Source of the DNA: Anastatus disparis
Lineage: Eukaryota > Arthropoda > Insecta > Hymenoptera > Eupelmidae
Assembly (NCBI GenBank): GCA_017163975.1
Contig: JAFFSR010000251.1
Coordinates: 2,542,001-2,606,000, forward strand
Direction: 5' to 3'
Length of the DNA: 64,000 bases
The notes below the pieces were generated by a model. It was not told the origin of the DNA. It saw only the letters and a list, made by a program, of their open reading frames with translations, and did no database searches. Positions 36,418 to 47,540 of the stretch are shown piece after piece. A program made the position numbers and the translations under genes. Every line of letters begins with the position of its first letter. Position 1 is the stretch's first letter.

Positions 36418-37689
36418 CTAAACATTTTTTGAATGAGTCTTTTTGTGCTGATTTAAATGATCTTTACGACCAAATTGCTTTTCACAAATGGTGCATACAT
36501 ATGGTTTTTCGCCTGTATGGATTCTCTCGTGTCGTGTAAGCTCTTCTTTTCTTTTGAAATCTTTGCTACAACTAGTGTAATTACATTTGAATGGCCTTTC
36601 ACCTGTGAGCAGAAAAATAAAGATATCATGAGATTTATTTATTCCGTTATCAAAATTGTAAACAGTTTATTACACATCCAAGGAGGTAAAGAACTGTTAA
36701 GTCCATATGAGTGTGCAATGGACACAAATATATGCTATGGGGTCGTCATTTTACCTTCCGTGGTGCGTATGTTATTTTTTGCCATTCTCGGCTCAAAATC
36801 GCAACTTTATTCCTCTTTTTTGGCTTTCATGGCAAAAGATACAGTTCGCTACTGATATGAAAAGGCTTTTTTACGAAACTCGTTAGGATCCTCGCTTTCG
36901 GCTCGGGCCGTAAACTTCTGGTTTCGTGAAGAAAGCCATTTCACATCCATTACGAAATGTACTATTTCACCATACCAAGGCCAAAAATATTCAGACAGGG
37001 TATGGCGAAAATAATGTTCTTATTTTTTTATTTGAATAACGTAACAGCATGATATTTTATAATTCATCCAATATCAACATTAAAGAATTAATAATACGTA
37101 TAATTTATAAAAAAATCTTTACAAAAAATTTAAAGATATATTTTAATAATTAAAAGTTTAACTTACCGGTATGTATTCTCATATGACTAGCTAATTTTGA
37201 TTTTTTAGAATAAGATGCTCTACAGTGATCGCACGTGTGAGTCTTGGGCCTTAATATAGCTTGTGTTGTTCCTCTATCCTGTTGGTCTACTCCGGCAACA
37301 GCTTCTCGTACTGGAGATCGTGCCAAAGTTAATGGTGGATGGTAAACAAAAGATCGTGGAAGATAGAAAAAAGCATTTCTTCCAGGAAGAGCCATACGTA
37401 CAAGTGGATAAGATACATCAGGCAAGTATGGGACAGCCGGAATTGTGTTATCCGAATTATGAGTATTGGATTCTACTCCGGCAACAGCTTCTCGTACTGG
37501 AGATCGTGCCAAAGTTGATGGTGAATAGTAAACAGAAGATCTTGGAAGATAATAGAAAGTATTCGTTCCAGGAACAGCAATACGTACACGAGAATAATCC
37601 GAAGAGCATGACGAAACACTTCTATGGGCACTGTTAGATTCATCTTCCATTTCCCATCGTTGAAAGAAGTTATTTGGATTTCTATACAT
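36418..37689 (-). CDS. C2H2 zinc-finger protein, copy 2 (two exons)
   Basis: Predicted exons are 37167-37689 and 36418-36602, with the same GTAAGT donor and CTCACAG acceptor as copy 1. The product is about 235 residues. All zinc ligands of the three C2H2 fingers are kept, so the copy looks intact. Seen differences from copy 1 include PGTN for PGRN in the first N-terminal repeat, GVDQQD for GVGQQN, KKSKLAS for KISKLAS in finger 1, CNYTSC for CNHTSC in finger 2 and LNQHK for LNRHK in finger 3. A changed 3' end stops after SKNV where copy 1 has SKNISP. Start chosen as in copy 1 (ATG 37687-37689), with the same caveat about a possible upstream exon. The conserved frame in both copies suggests recent duplication, continued function, or both. 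Confidence 0.8.
36770..37000. repeat. F1-family relic in the zinc-finger intron, copy 2
   Basis: Orthologous position to 30775-31010, with the same order of motifs (AAAATCGCAACTT, GGCTTTTTTACGAAACTCG, GGCTCGGGCCGTAA) and scattered substitutions. Confidence 0.7.
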
Positions 37690-38098
37690 CGTGTATGCAA
37701 ACTTCACTTCACTTTAAAGAAAAATATGAAATGTTCGATTTTCCGTAAATCTCAATATGCTCCGAATTTGAAGTAGAATAAAAAAAGTGTATTCAGTTCA
37801 ATGAACCTAAGTAAACTAACTTCTTTTAGACCGGTAAGTAGTATTTATATTTGCGAAACTAAAGGCAGTTCATGCCTGGCGTTCCTTATAGCCTTCATCT
37901 CTTAAGCTCCAAGAGGACATTAAAAAAAGGATATCCTTCTCCCTCCCTCTTCTAACTTCGAGGGACTTAAAAGTAAGGGAAATATATTTGGAGTGTAATA
38001 AATCGCAATATAATTTTTCTTGGATTATTTTAATATTAAATACTGTTCTGTAACTAATGGAAAGAAAACAATGGCGATAATAAATTACCTATACACGC

Positions 38099-38242
38099 TT
38101 AAGTAACTATACAGGCTTAAGTAACTATACAGGCTTAAGTAAATATACAGGCTTAAGTAACTATACAGGCTTAAGTAACTATAAAGGCTTAAGTAACTAT
38201 AAAGGCTTAAGTAACTATATAGGCTTAAGTAACTATACAGGC
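38099..38242 (+). repeat. 18 bp minisatellite, eight units
   Basis: The unit is TTAAGTAACTATACAGGC with few variants (AAATATAC, ATAAAGG, ATATAGG). The homologous place in block 1 (32113-32148) has two units, so the array changed length after the duplication. Confidence 0.92.
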
Positions 38243-38556
38243 AAAAGTATACGTGTATACTCCTGAAACCTCTTTGAGCCTTTTTATTAGTAAAAATGGA
38301 AGGCTGTAATATAGAGATATTCTTAAAACTTTTAGGTTAAGAATCGAAAACTTGAAAAACTGTAATGTCGGTATTTTGCATTCCCTTAATTGAAAAATTA
38401 AGGCTTTTTTCAAATAAAATTTAGTTTTTAAAATTTTATTAATTTAAAAAAAAAAAAAAATTATATTAATAAGAAAACATTGATAATTATTCTTCAAATA
38501 TATGTCATTATTATCAATATTTTAACTATGATAAAATCAAATGGCGTTACTAACTA

Positions 38557-39214
38557 GGAGAGTATCAGACCTCCGGATCACGGATTTTGTTTAAACGTTG
38601 GGATAAGTTTTCAGATGTCAAAATATGAAAGGAAACAAAATTTTAGACCCCAACGCTCAATATTTCCCTAGTTACAGGCAATTGAAGAAAATAACTAGAA
38701 AAGTTACTAGATTTTCAAACGCATATAGTTCCTTAGCATTGATAGCTAGGAGCTTGAAACTTTTTTTTAATAAAAGCTGAGCTCGAATCCTTTCGAAATA
38801 GTAGTTATAACATGTCAAAATATTATTTTTTCATAAAGTTATAGCGTGATAAACATTGGACCTGATTTTTCTTTTTAAAACATTAATTAATAACAAAAGC
38901 TGAAATTGGTTCAAATGTTTATTACGCTATAACTTTGGGAAAAAATAATATATTGACATGCTATAGCTACTATTTCGAAAGGATTTGAGCTCAGCTTTTA
39001 TTTAAAAAAAGTTTCAAGCTCCTAGCTATCAATGCTAAGGAACTATATGCGTTTGAAAATCTAGTAACTTTTTTAGTGATATTCTTTAATTGTCTGTAAC
39101 TAGGGAAATATTGAGCGTTGGGGTCTAAAATTTTGTTTCCTTTTATATTTTGACATCTGAAAACTTATCCCAAAGTTTGAGCAAAATCCGTGATCCGGAG
39201 GTCTGATACTCTCC
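38557..39214. mobile_element. 658 bp TA-flanked foldback element
   Basis: Ends are GGAGAGTATCAGACCTCCGG and its complement. Inverted arms of about 290 bp (shared motifs AGCTCCTAGCTATCAATGCT and CTATTTCGAAAGGATT) surround a loop of about 60 bp. TA lies on both sides (38555-38556 and 39215-39216). There is no coding potential. It is distinct in sequence from the G1 and H families. Confidence 0.88.
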
Positions 39215-39447
39215 TAGTAAGCTGTAATATATTTTTGAATAAACCAATCTATACTTTATATAGATTGTAAACGATGACTCTCAATGTTTATTCCTAAGAT
39301 TTTTTATAAGAATTTTACAATAATTATCAAATCATCAATATGATTGATTTTTTTTCTTTCCGTATGTAAATAAAAATAGTACTTTTTAGTTGAATTTCTG
39401 TGTGTTCTAGTGTGCAAATACAAAGCTAGAATCAGGTAATGTTTTTT

Positions 39448-40070
39448 TTCAAAATTTTCAAAATGCTCCAAAATATAAACTGCATTATGAAAATTAGTTT
39501 TCTAAGCTTGTTTTTTTTTTGGACAATAGTGAATAACTTGCATACAAATTTCGGAGCGAATCTATCGAATGGTTTTCCTAAAATAGAAAAAAAATTAAAA
39601 ATTAAAATTTTTTTCAAAATTTTCAAAATTCTCTAAAATTGAAGCTACGTTAAGAAAATCAATTTTCAGGAGTTTTCCTTCTTTTGGCAGTCACAAATAA
39701 TTTACATGCAAATTTTAGAACAATTCCACTGAATATTTAACGTAAAATAAAAAAAAAATTCTTTAAATGGCTCCAAAATTAAAACTACGCTAAGAAAATA
39801 AGTTTTCAAAAGTTTTCCTTCTTCCTACAGTTGTAAAGAATTCCTATACAAATCTTTAAGCAAATTCATGGAGTGGCTTGCGTAAAATTACAAAAAAATG
39901 AAAATTCAAAAATCTTTTTTTTTTTAAATGGCTTTTAAAGAAATCTACGCTAAGAAAACCAATTTTCAATAGCTTTCCCCTAGTTAGATAAAAAATTAAT
40001 TGTATGCAAATCTGGAAGCAAATCCATCTAGTAGTTTTCGAGATTTGATTAGCGTAATGAACACATACAC
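39448..40070 (+). repeat. Four diverged tandem monomers of about 150-165 bp
   Basis: Monomers start near 39448, 39614, 39763 and 39923. Each carries, in order, a CTCCAAAAT-like start, CTACGCTAAGAAAA, CAATTTTCA, an AGTTTTCCTTC-like segment, TGCAAAT, GAGCAAATC-like and GGTTTTCGTAAAAT-like sequence. The last monomer passes into the T unit. Frames here are AT-rich chance frames. Confidence 0.75.
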
Positions 40071-40275
40071 ACATACATATAGACATTTTCTGGAAACCAC
40101 TTTTTTCGACTCTTTAAGTCCAAATATATACAAATTACTGAAAAAGTAGAAAAAAATTTTTTTATTGATACAATGCTTTCTCAATGAGCCTTTAAGAGAA
40201 AGCATTGCGCCAACGCACTTGACAGCTTATCTAATATTATTTAAATGCAACAAGACTTATTGATGATATTTTGTT
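39955..40275 (+). repeat. T unit, copy 3 (uninterrupted)
   Basis: It runs from CTAAGAAAACCAATTTTC through GAACACATACACACATACAT, the AATGCTTTCTCAATGAG hairpin and CAACAAGACTTATTGATG to ATATTTTGTTAGA. It then departs from the block sequence. It keeps the empty sites for MITEs a, b and c. Confidence 0.85.
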
Positions 40276-40854
40276 AGATAATTAGTAGATTATCTTAGTA
40301 GATAATTGCTACTAAGCGCACACGTATAACAGAAATATAAATAAAAAAAATATTTGTTAGCTTTTATCACGTTTATTTAGCTCAATCATCATTTATATCA
40401 TAAAATTGTTGTATATAATAATTTTGCATAAAAAATTCAGAAAAATTTACTTTGGTCATAATCCAGATTTTTTTATGTATTTTGATGCGTCAAATATAAA
40501 CCTGAAGTCTGATAAACTCGATCACCTAAAGATTTTACAGAAATCGCAAGATATGGCAAGAAAAGATTTAAAATCATAAACAATAGCATAACAAAGCTTT
40601 CTTATTATACAAATTTTATGAGAAATTGCAGCTGTTTGCAAGACTTTATTTGTATATAAATTTTATTTATAAAATAGTTAGATATGAAATTTCTAAATTG
40701 TTGAGTCTTTATAGAAATACAGTATAAATGAAAATTTATATAAATTTATGATTAATTTAAGAACAGTTTTATAAAAAATTTTAATAAATCTTATTTTATA
40801 TTGAAGATATAGAAGATTAACAAATATACTATAATGAAATATATACTTTCGCTG

Positions 40855-40985
40855 TTCTAACCCCGAAATCGTACCTCATGGCAAAAATTACGGTTCGCAA
40901 CTAGTATGAAAAGGCTTATTTTTGAAACTCGTTTCGTAAATGAAACTTTCCCATACGCGCTACGAAATGTACTATTTTCAAATCA
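40855..40985. repeat. F1-family relic
   Basis: A diverged fragment carrying CCGAAATCGTACC, ATGGCAAAAATTACGGTTCG, AAGGCTTATTTTTGAAACTCG and CGAAATGTACTATTTTC, in the order seen in the intron copies. Confidence 0.65.
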
Positions 40986-43902
40986 TTGTCAAAGTTATCA
41001 CAGCGCATATTGAATAAAGTTGTTAGAATACTCAATATAGAAAAATGATTTATCTTGTAATAATTACCTCAGTCAAAACTTTATATAGAATTAATGAAAT
41101 TTATTAAATTATAAAGAGTAGATCCTCTTTCCTTACTATATAAAAATTACTATTAAACAGTATAAAACAAATTAGATTACCTCCGTAACTGGTATAAGTT
41201 GTTTTTAGCTAAAGATAATCAAATCGTAAATTACACTCTCTTCTTAAGCTGTAGTTACTTCTTCCTTGATCATGTACATAATCAATTTGCAATACTTAAA
41301 AACGCATATACGCACATCATGTAACAGTAGCAATTTACAACAATAAAACAAAGTTCAAAGTTTGTGGCGCCTTTAGGCGGAAGTTTAATAAAACGCGCAT
41401 GTATGTAGCATCGATTGAAATCAGCATTTTAAAAGGGGTCGAGATGACGAGTTACACGATACGAGGTATGTATATATTGTACATACGGAGAAGAACATAT
41501 ATAATGGTATAACTCATGTAGCTTGTAAAGTAAATATGGCTGTTTTTTTTTATTTGGACTTAATTGCTTTGACAGCGATAAGTTAGTGGGATTAGTAATG
41601 GATAATTGTTGGCTGTGTTATTTTGTAAAATAAATCGCGGCTCGTTTGAATCAGAGAGACATGATTAAATACTTTTTTTCAATTAAAGTTGAATGGTATA
41701 TTTGATTGTTATTAAAAATTAAAATGATTTTAGAATTTTGATTGTATTAATGAAACTAAACAAAGAATATTTTCATTAATTTTATAAAGGTCATATGTTT
41801 ATACACTTTATTACCTATATCCCAAAAAAACCAGCTAGGAAAATGAAGGTGTTTCCTACTGAAAAATAAATGACAAATAAAATGACAAAAATATTGTACA
41901 AAAAAAGAAAGAAATTTCACATTTCCCAACAATACCACACCTCTTTCAATAAAATAAACCCTTACAGCAACATAAAGCAACATAAAAAAACGAGATCATC
42001 GAATCTTCTGACAATTGAAAACTCAAAAGTCCAGGGGTTACAACAAAAAAAACCAACAACTTTCTTCTCTCTTTCCCCCCTCTCTCTTATGATTGAAAAA
42101 AAGTCCCGTGTACTCTTGCATTCTCACAGTTATAAAATTCTATAAAAGTCAGTAAGTCCAACCCTCCTTTAGCTTCTCGGAAGTTGTAAATACTGTCTAC
42201 AAACGCATCCCTTGTATTTCGGCTCTTGTGGTTTTGGGTGTACATACATATATTTATTTGTACGTATATATGTGTGTATATACATATAACACATAAAACG
42301 ATATCGCGTCAGTGTACGCATCGTAAAGTGACGATCGGATCCTGGACAAACCCCCCAGGAAATTGGCCGGATTCACAAAGCAATGGGCCATGCTGATACT
42401 GACCAGTTTCTCGTTTTCAATATCTATATATACACTTGAATCTCGTAAGTGTTGCTTCTCTCTATACACATACGTATATACAGATATAGAAGTAGTTTAA
42501 ACGCATATCTGTATAGCTTGTAAGCTTTACAAATGTACCGGAACGAAGCTTCAGAGTAACTTTCGCGGTTCTATCTCTTGCTCTCTTGATTCGTCTCGTT
42601 ATTCGTACCATAGATATGTGTGTCTCTCTGTATCTAAAAGAGAGAAGGGCAATATAAGCGTTGTGTACCGGTAACGAGAAATCCTCTCGAAAGTGACTTT
42701 ACGACGGGATACGGTATCGTTTCGAACTCCTGATTCATCGTGTACTATATATCTATATGTTCTTTACGAAAGACTTATACATGAGTGTGAGTGCATGTTA
42801 GCTTATAGCTTAGGGATTCGGCTTTGTTCAATTGTATATATACCTATATATTTAACGATTTCATTAGGTCTAGAAATTCTCTTCGCTTGTTGTTCGACCG
42901 CATACATTAGTAGTTAAGTTTTGCTGACTGAATCTATACCTTCGAAAATTGGTTTGATTCGGTCAACATATTTTTTATACTTGATTTTTTTTGTTTCGAA
43001 ATTCACTTTCAAATATTGCAATTTCAAGTATAATTTCAAGTAATATACTAAAAGTATATTTTAATTCAAAATTTTTATGGAATTATTTGATTATTAATTA
43101 AATTTTTTATTTCAAATTTTGCATCATAATTTTAACTTGTATAAATAAAATTGATTATACACATAACAGCCAACATTAAATGTCAATATATATTCTTCAT
43201 TCTTCTGTTCTTTATGCTTATAAATCAAAATCCACAATAAAAAATGTACACCCAACGTTGTCCATTCTCTCCTCTTTTGGGTTATTGCAATATGTGTTAT
43301 ATGAATCTCCAATCCATTGTTGATTTCGGGGATTAGTATTGCTAATATTGCTGAGCTTGCTATAGTAGAATAATTTGCCCTTTGGTCATTTGAGTATTAA
43401 ACACAGTTTGAACAATATTGCGGATGAAATTGTACACGAGAATTGTATGAATAGAAGAAGTCAGTATGCATCGTGTGCTTGAATATTTTATTAAGATCAA
43501 TCGTGAATGACGTGCAATGGCGTTTAATTGGAAATTGTTAATCGATCGTTAATATTACTATTGTTACTGTAAATCGATTTATGTATATTTTTTACCTTAA
43601 TAATGAACTCTACATTTAAAAATTGAAGCCTCGTACTTTGCTAAGTCTTTAAGTAGCAATTGATGACATGCCATAGACTATAATTAGTATGTAACAACGA
43701 AGACATTTATTTAAAAATTATTAATCGAACAACGCCAGAGTTTTCTAATCTACTGTCAATTATATATCTTCAGCCAATGTATATATATATATAGAAAGTA
43801 CAATGCCTTTACATCGCAGTTATAGAATAGCTCTTGGGGGTTAAATTAGGAAAGGGGATACTAGCTGCATTAAAAGCGAGGTATTGTAACCCCTTAAACC
43901 CT

Positions 43903-43906
<4 letters not shown>
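40986..43906. other. AT-rich stretch, no supported gene
   Basis: No gene is seen. It contains TATACGTATA-type motifs and short CT-rich patches near 42060-42090 and 42570-42650. Short frames have no recognisable domains. Confidence 0.5.

Positions 43907-43978
<72 letters not shown>
43907..43978 (+). repeat. (CT)36 microsatellite
   Basis: Uninterrupted CT dinucleotides, 72 bases. Confidence 0.98.
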
Positions 43979-43981
<3 letters not shown>

Positions 43982-45437
43982 GGTTCAAATTCATATTATT
44001 CGCATAGTAGTCGTCAGTCAGTGAGTGTCTATATGTATATATGCATAGTATGGGTTGGCCCAATAATGAGTCCGTCAACCCTGTAACGTTGTTTGCCGCT
44101 ATCCTTGCACTTAGAGTCAGAGGGTAGATTGACGAGGATATATATAGGGAGAGAAAGGGAGGAACGATTCTCTAACAATTTCCTACACATATTCGCTTTG
44201 TATGCAAGCATCTTTCTCTCCTTCCCTCTCTCTCTCTTGGAAGGTGAATGCAAATCCATATCCATATCCGGGATAGATCGACTGGAGTGTATGCCGCAAG
44301 GGAATTTGACTAAGATTTAACTGATGCGTGGATGATTTGACTTCATATCCGCTGTTTGACCTAAGGATGTCATGCTCTTTGCACTGGTAATTGTATCTAA
44401 GGGCTTTATTGTTTCTATGAGCAATTTTCAACATTTTTCGATTTTTTTTCAATATTCACTTTTTCAGCGATGTCACTCACTGATTTTTCAATTATGCTTT
44501 TATTTTTATTTTTATTTTTATTTTTGAATTAAATGAACCACATCTTGAATACAAAGCTAAAGTCAATTATTGTATGAAAATTTTGTCATATTCATGTGAT
44601 GTTTCCAAAATGTCTATGTTTTAATTTAAAAAATATAAATTATTCTATTTGATTATAGTTTGGCACTCGTATGTAATCTTCATGTATCTTTAAAAATTTC
44701 TCCTTTTTAAATGAAAAACTTTGTGATTTTTCTATTTTGTTTAACATTACTTCTTGTTTATCAACGTGCCTTTCTATCAGTAGAAGTTTGATTAAAACTC
44801 TATAATTAAATGTTTGTGTGTACATTGTACGTAAATTAGTTAAAATTGTTTTCTCGGGTGAAAAAAAAAAGAAAAGAAAAATTCGTGATTTAACATTCGA
44901 GTGAAGCTAAGCAGAAAATTTCTCTAAAAGCTGCCGCAGGTCAAAATAAATTAATAACTTTTCTTCGAGCGATGTACGAGTGCTCATATATACGTATATA
45001 TAAAACGAGCATATCCGTAGCGGTGTTTCTCCATGTTTAGCTGCACTTGAAGGTGCCTTTAGTCTAAAAGGCGAAGCACAGCATACCTTTCCAAATATTG
45101 TAAACTTTAGACCGTGATATTGTTTCAAACTAATTAAAAAGCTGCTTTACTCAAAGGCACCCCGCAAGTCTGCGCTGCTTGCGGTATTTGGAACAGCTTG
45201 AAAATTTTCCAATGGAGCGTTGATATAAACATAACTTCGCGGATGAATTAAAAGTTTACAGTAGAACTAACTGTACGTGAATGACAAGTAAGAAGATTGT
45301 TCTATTTTTATTTTGGTTTTGTTAGAAGTTTTTTGCAAACAAATTAATAATTCAAAATTATCATGTATCTAACTCTTGCGTTTTTTTTCAAATTATTAAT
45401 TTAACTTTTTTCGATGTGTGCGTGCATGTAACCCCGC
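43979..45437. other. AT-rich stretch, no supported gene
   Basis: No gene is seen. It has a TTTTTA run near 44500-44525 and GA/CT patches near 44145-44240. Confidence 0.5.
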
Positions 45438-45517
45438 GTAAAAATTAAACTATTGCCAATATATTGCCAAGAAAAGCAACTTTCTTGGCAATATATTGGC
45501 AATAGTTTAATTTTTAC
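45438..45517. repeat. Perfect 37 bp hairpin
   Basis: Arms 45438-45474 and 45481-45517 are exact reverse complements around the 6-base loop AGCAAC. Each arm contains TTGCCAATATATTGCC or its mirror. The outer bases (CCGCGTAAAAA, mirrored by TTTTTACCGG) extend the symmetry imperfectly. It could be a tiny foldback element or a small-RNA hairpin; the perfect pairing favours the former. Confidence 0.9.
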
Positions 45518-46424
45518 CGGGACTGTATAATGGAATTTGATCTGCATTATAAATTTTAAATAAATAAGAAATGTATTATTTATTTAACATCCACAGTAGA
45601 ATTGATCAAAAATTGACATAAAGTGTTCCTTCATGTTCTTCAAAAACAAAAAAAATTTTTTTATACTCATATATTTTGAAAAATGGATATACTTATTTAT
45701 TTTACGTATAGTTGAATAAAATTATTGTTTACAAGATACAGAAAATCTTTATGAAAGCATACTCTTAAATCACGTAGCTGCAATTTTTTAAACATTGATT
45801 TCTAAAGTTTTCCAACAATATTTCTATTATGCGAAAAGTAAACTTCTCATTAATCACTTTTTGTCTATTAAAATATTTTCAAGATAAAATCATTAATTAT
45901 AATTTTTTATGCCAGAATTTTCATCTTACATTCAATGATAATTTATTTGTACAATATTTACAACAAGATTACCAGCATCTACGGATAGTAAATAGAATTG
46001 AGAAACAAATAAAAACGCGACTTGGCAATATTTAAAGGATTTGTACTTTTTTTTTCATATTTTTTGCCCCGTCATTGCATAAGTCGCACTTGTCAGACGT
46101 CGTATACTTTATAAAATTGCTGTAAGGTAAAATCAGAGATGAAACGAAGGACAAAGTTTGAAATTAGCTAAGAGACAAACTGCGAAATCACTTTTTGCTA
46201 TTCGAATATAATATACAGAAGCGTAAATTTCCTTTCAACGCCGTCGTTCCAGTTTAAATTAACAAGTCTCATTATATGCACTGCCAACTTCATCTTACGC
46301 ATCATCATAAATACACGCACACACATATGCACACATAAATGTACTTTAATACATTTATGTAAAGTACATGTGCACACTACACACGCACGCGCACATAAAA
46401 ATACGTGTATACATTTGTGCGAGC
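45518..46424. other. AT-rich stretch, no supported gene
   Basis: No gene is seen. A small nested palindrome (ACATAAATGTACTTTAATAC and mirrored parts) lies at about 46333-46371, beside CA-rich sequence. Confidence 0.5.
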
Positions 46425-46433
46425 GTGAGTGTG

Positions 46434-46466
<33 letters not shown>

Positions 46467-46485
46467 TTGTGTTTGTGTGTAGTTT
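46425..46485 (+). repeat. (GT)n microsatellite
   Basis: GT dinucleotides with a few GC and TT interruptions. The antisense frame gives runs of TH residues and is not a gene. Confidence 0.95.
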
Positions 46486-46619
46486 ACACATGTACATATG
46501 ATTGCATGTACTAGCATACGCAAACGCATACATGACGATGAGCATGATGATATATATTTATACAAATATAACCACAAATAGACATGTTTACTTATATATG
46601 TACATATATATACAGATAT

Positions 46620-46800
46620 ACCACGAAAAAGACGCTTCCCGCGCCAACATATCCACCGTCGAATTCTACAAGCGCAATTCAGAAACACTGCCATAGCGAC
46701 ATCTTTTCGAAGGCATCGTTGAAAAGCGAGGTCGGACGGTCAGGGCGGGCCCGCAGGCAGGGCAAGCCCCCCTCGGGGGTTCGGGGCGCGCCCCGCCTCC
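46620..46800. other. GC-rich island with nested hairpins
   Basis: The GC content rises abruptly. It includes GGCGGGCCCGC, GCCCCCCTCGGGGG and GGGGCGCGCCCCG palindromes and is followed directly by an A-rich, T-poor tail (about 46801-46837). The tail suggests the 3' end of a retroposed sequence. The upstream part (ACGCTTCCCGCGCC, GAATTCTACAAGCGC) is moderately GC-rich. No coding function is supported: the 74-codon frame has no domain. Confidence 0.5.
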
Positions 46801-46837
46801 AAAAATAAATAATACTAAATAAAAAAAAATTAAAAAC

Positions 46838-47315
46838 CACCAACCATCGACCGACTGGTTGTTGTATTACTCAAAATCGATCTTCAATTAGTTGGCCAAA
46901 TAGAACATCTAGCAAAAAAATCACCCTTTGTTTGAAAGAAGACGCCAGTTTTCGGTTACACCTCTTAAAAACAAAGCGATAACTTCTCTGTGTATAAATA
47001 TTTTAAAATAAATCAGCCAACAATAGATCAGATAATACTGATAATAATAAAAATCTCAGTTAGACAGGATAGCTCTCAAATTAAAATTCCATGAAAATAT
47101 ATTATTAAAATAATAATTGAGAATTCCTCCCCCTCTTAAAACAATAAATAGAATTATTTAAATGATAATTCTAGATTAATTAATAGAGAGTCCACGTATC
47201 GGAAAAAATTACATAGCACTTTAAAAGAGCACCACAGAGCTTTCAAATGAGATATAAATGTCGTAGATGAAGTTCCTGAATATAATACTTTATAAATTAA
47301 AAAAATTTTTTAGAT
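46838..47315. other. AT-rich stretch, no supported gene
   Basis: No gene or clear repeat is seen. Confidence 0.5.
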
Positions 47316-47540
47316 GAAATCATTACGCACGCCAAATCATTTTACGCACGCTCAAATCATTTACGCACGCTGTATTCATTACGCACGCTGAAATCATTTA
47401 CGACGCGAAATCTTTACCACGCTCAAATCTTTTACGCACGCTAAATCATTTTACGCACGCTGAAATCATTTTACGCACGCTAAAATCATTTACGCACGCT
47501 GAAATCATTTTACGCACGCTCGATTCATTTACGCACGCTA
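47316..47540 (+). repeat. ACGCACGC tandem array, about 12 units
   Basis: Units of 18-20 bp, roughly TTTACGCACGCTGAAATCA, with variable spacers and two degenerate units in the middle (ACGACGCG and ACCACGC). The ACGCACGC core is better conserved than the AT-rich spacers. Confidence 0.92.

Larger units (their letters stand above)
34029..38242. repeat. Zinc-finger gene block, direct duplicate 2
   Basis: Counterpart of 29461-32148. It is longer because a 1.42 kb element is inserted at 34138-35556 and the 18 bp minisatellite at its right end has expanded to eight units. The rest is collinear. Confidence 0.9.

Noticed and set aside
38330..38410. Similarity to 18400-18500 (ATCGGTATTTTGCAT motif)
   Set aside because: A shared stretch of about 20 bases suggests an old dispersed repeat, but its limits cannot be drawn from two copies.
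46198..46694. Minus frames with runs of TH residues
   Set aside because: Translation of the (GT)n microsatellite.
47316..47540. Array considered as CRISPR
   Set aside because: Units are contiguous with short variable AT spacers and the genome is eukaryotic; it is a plain tandem repeat.
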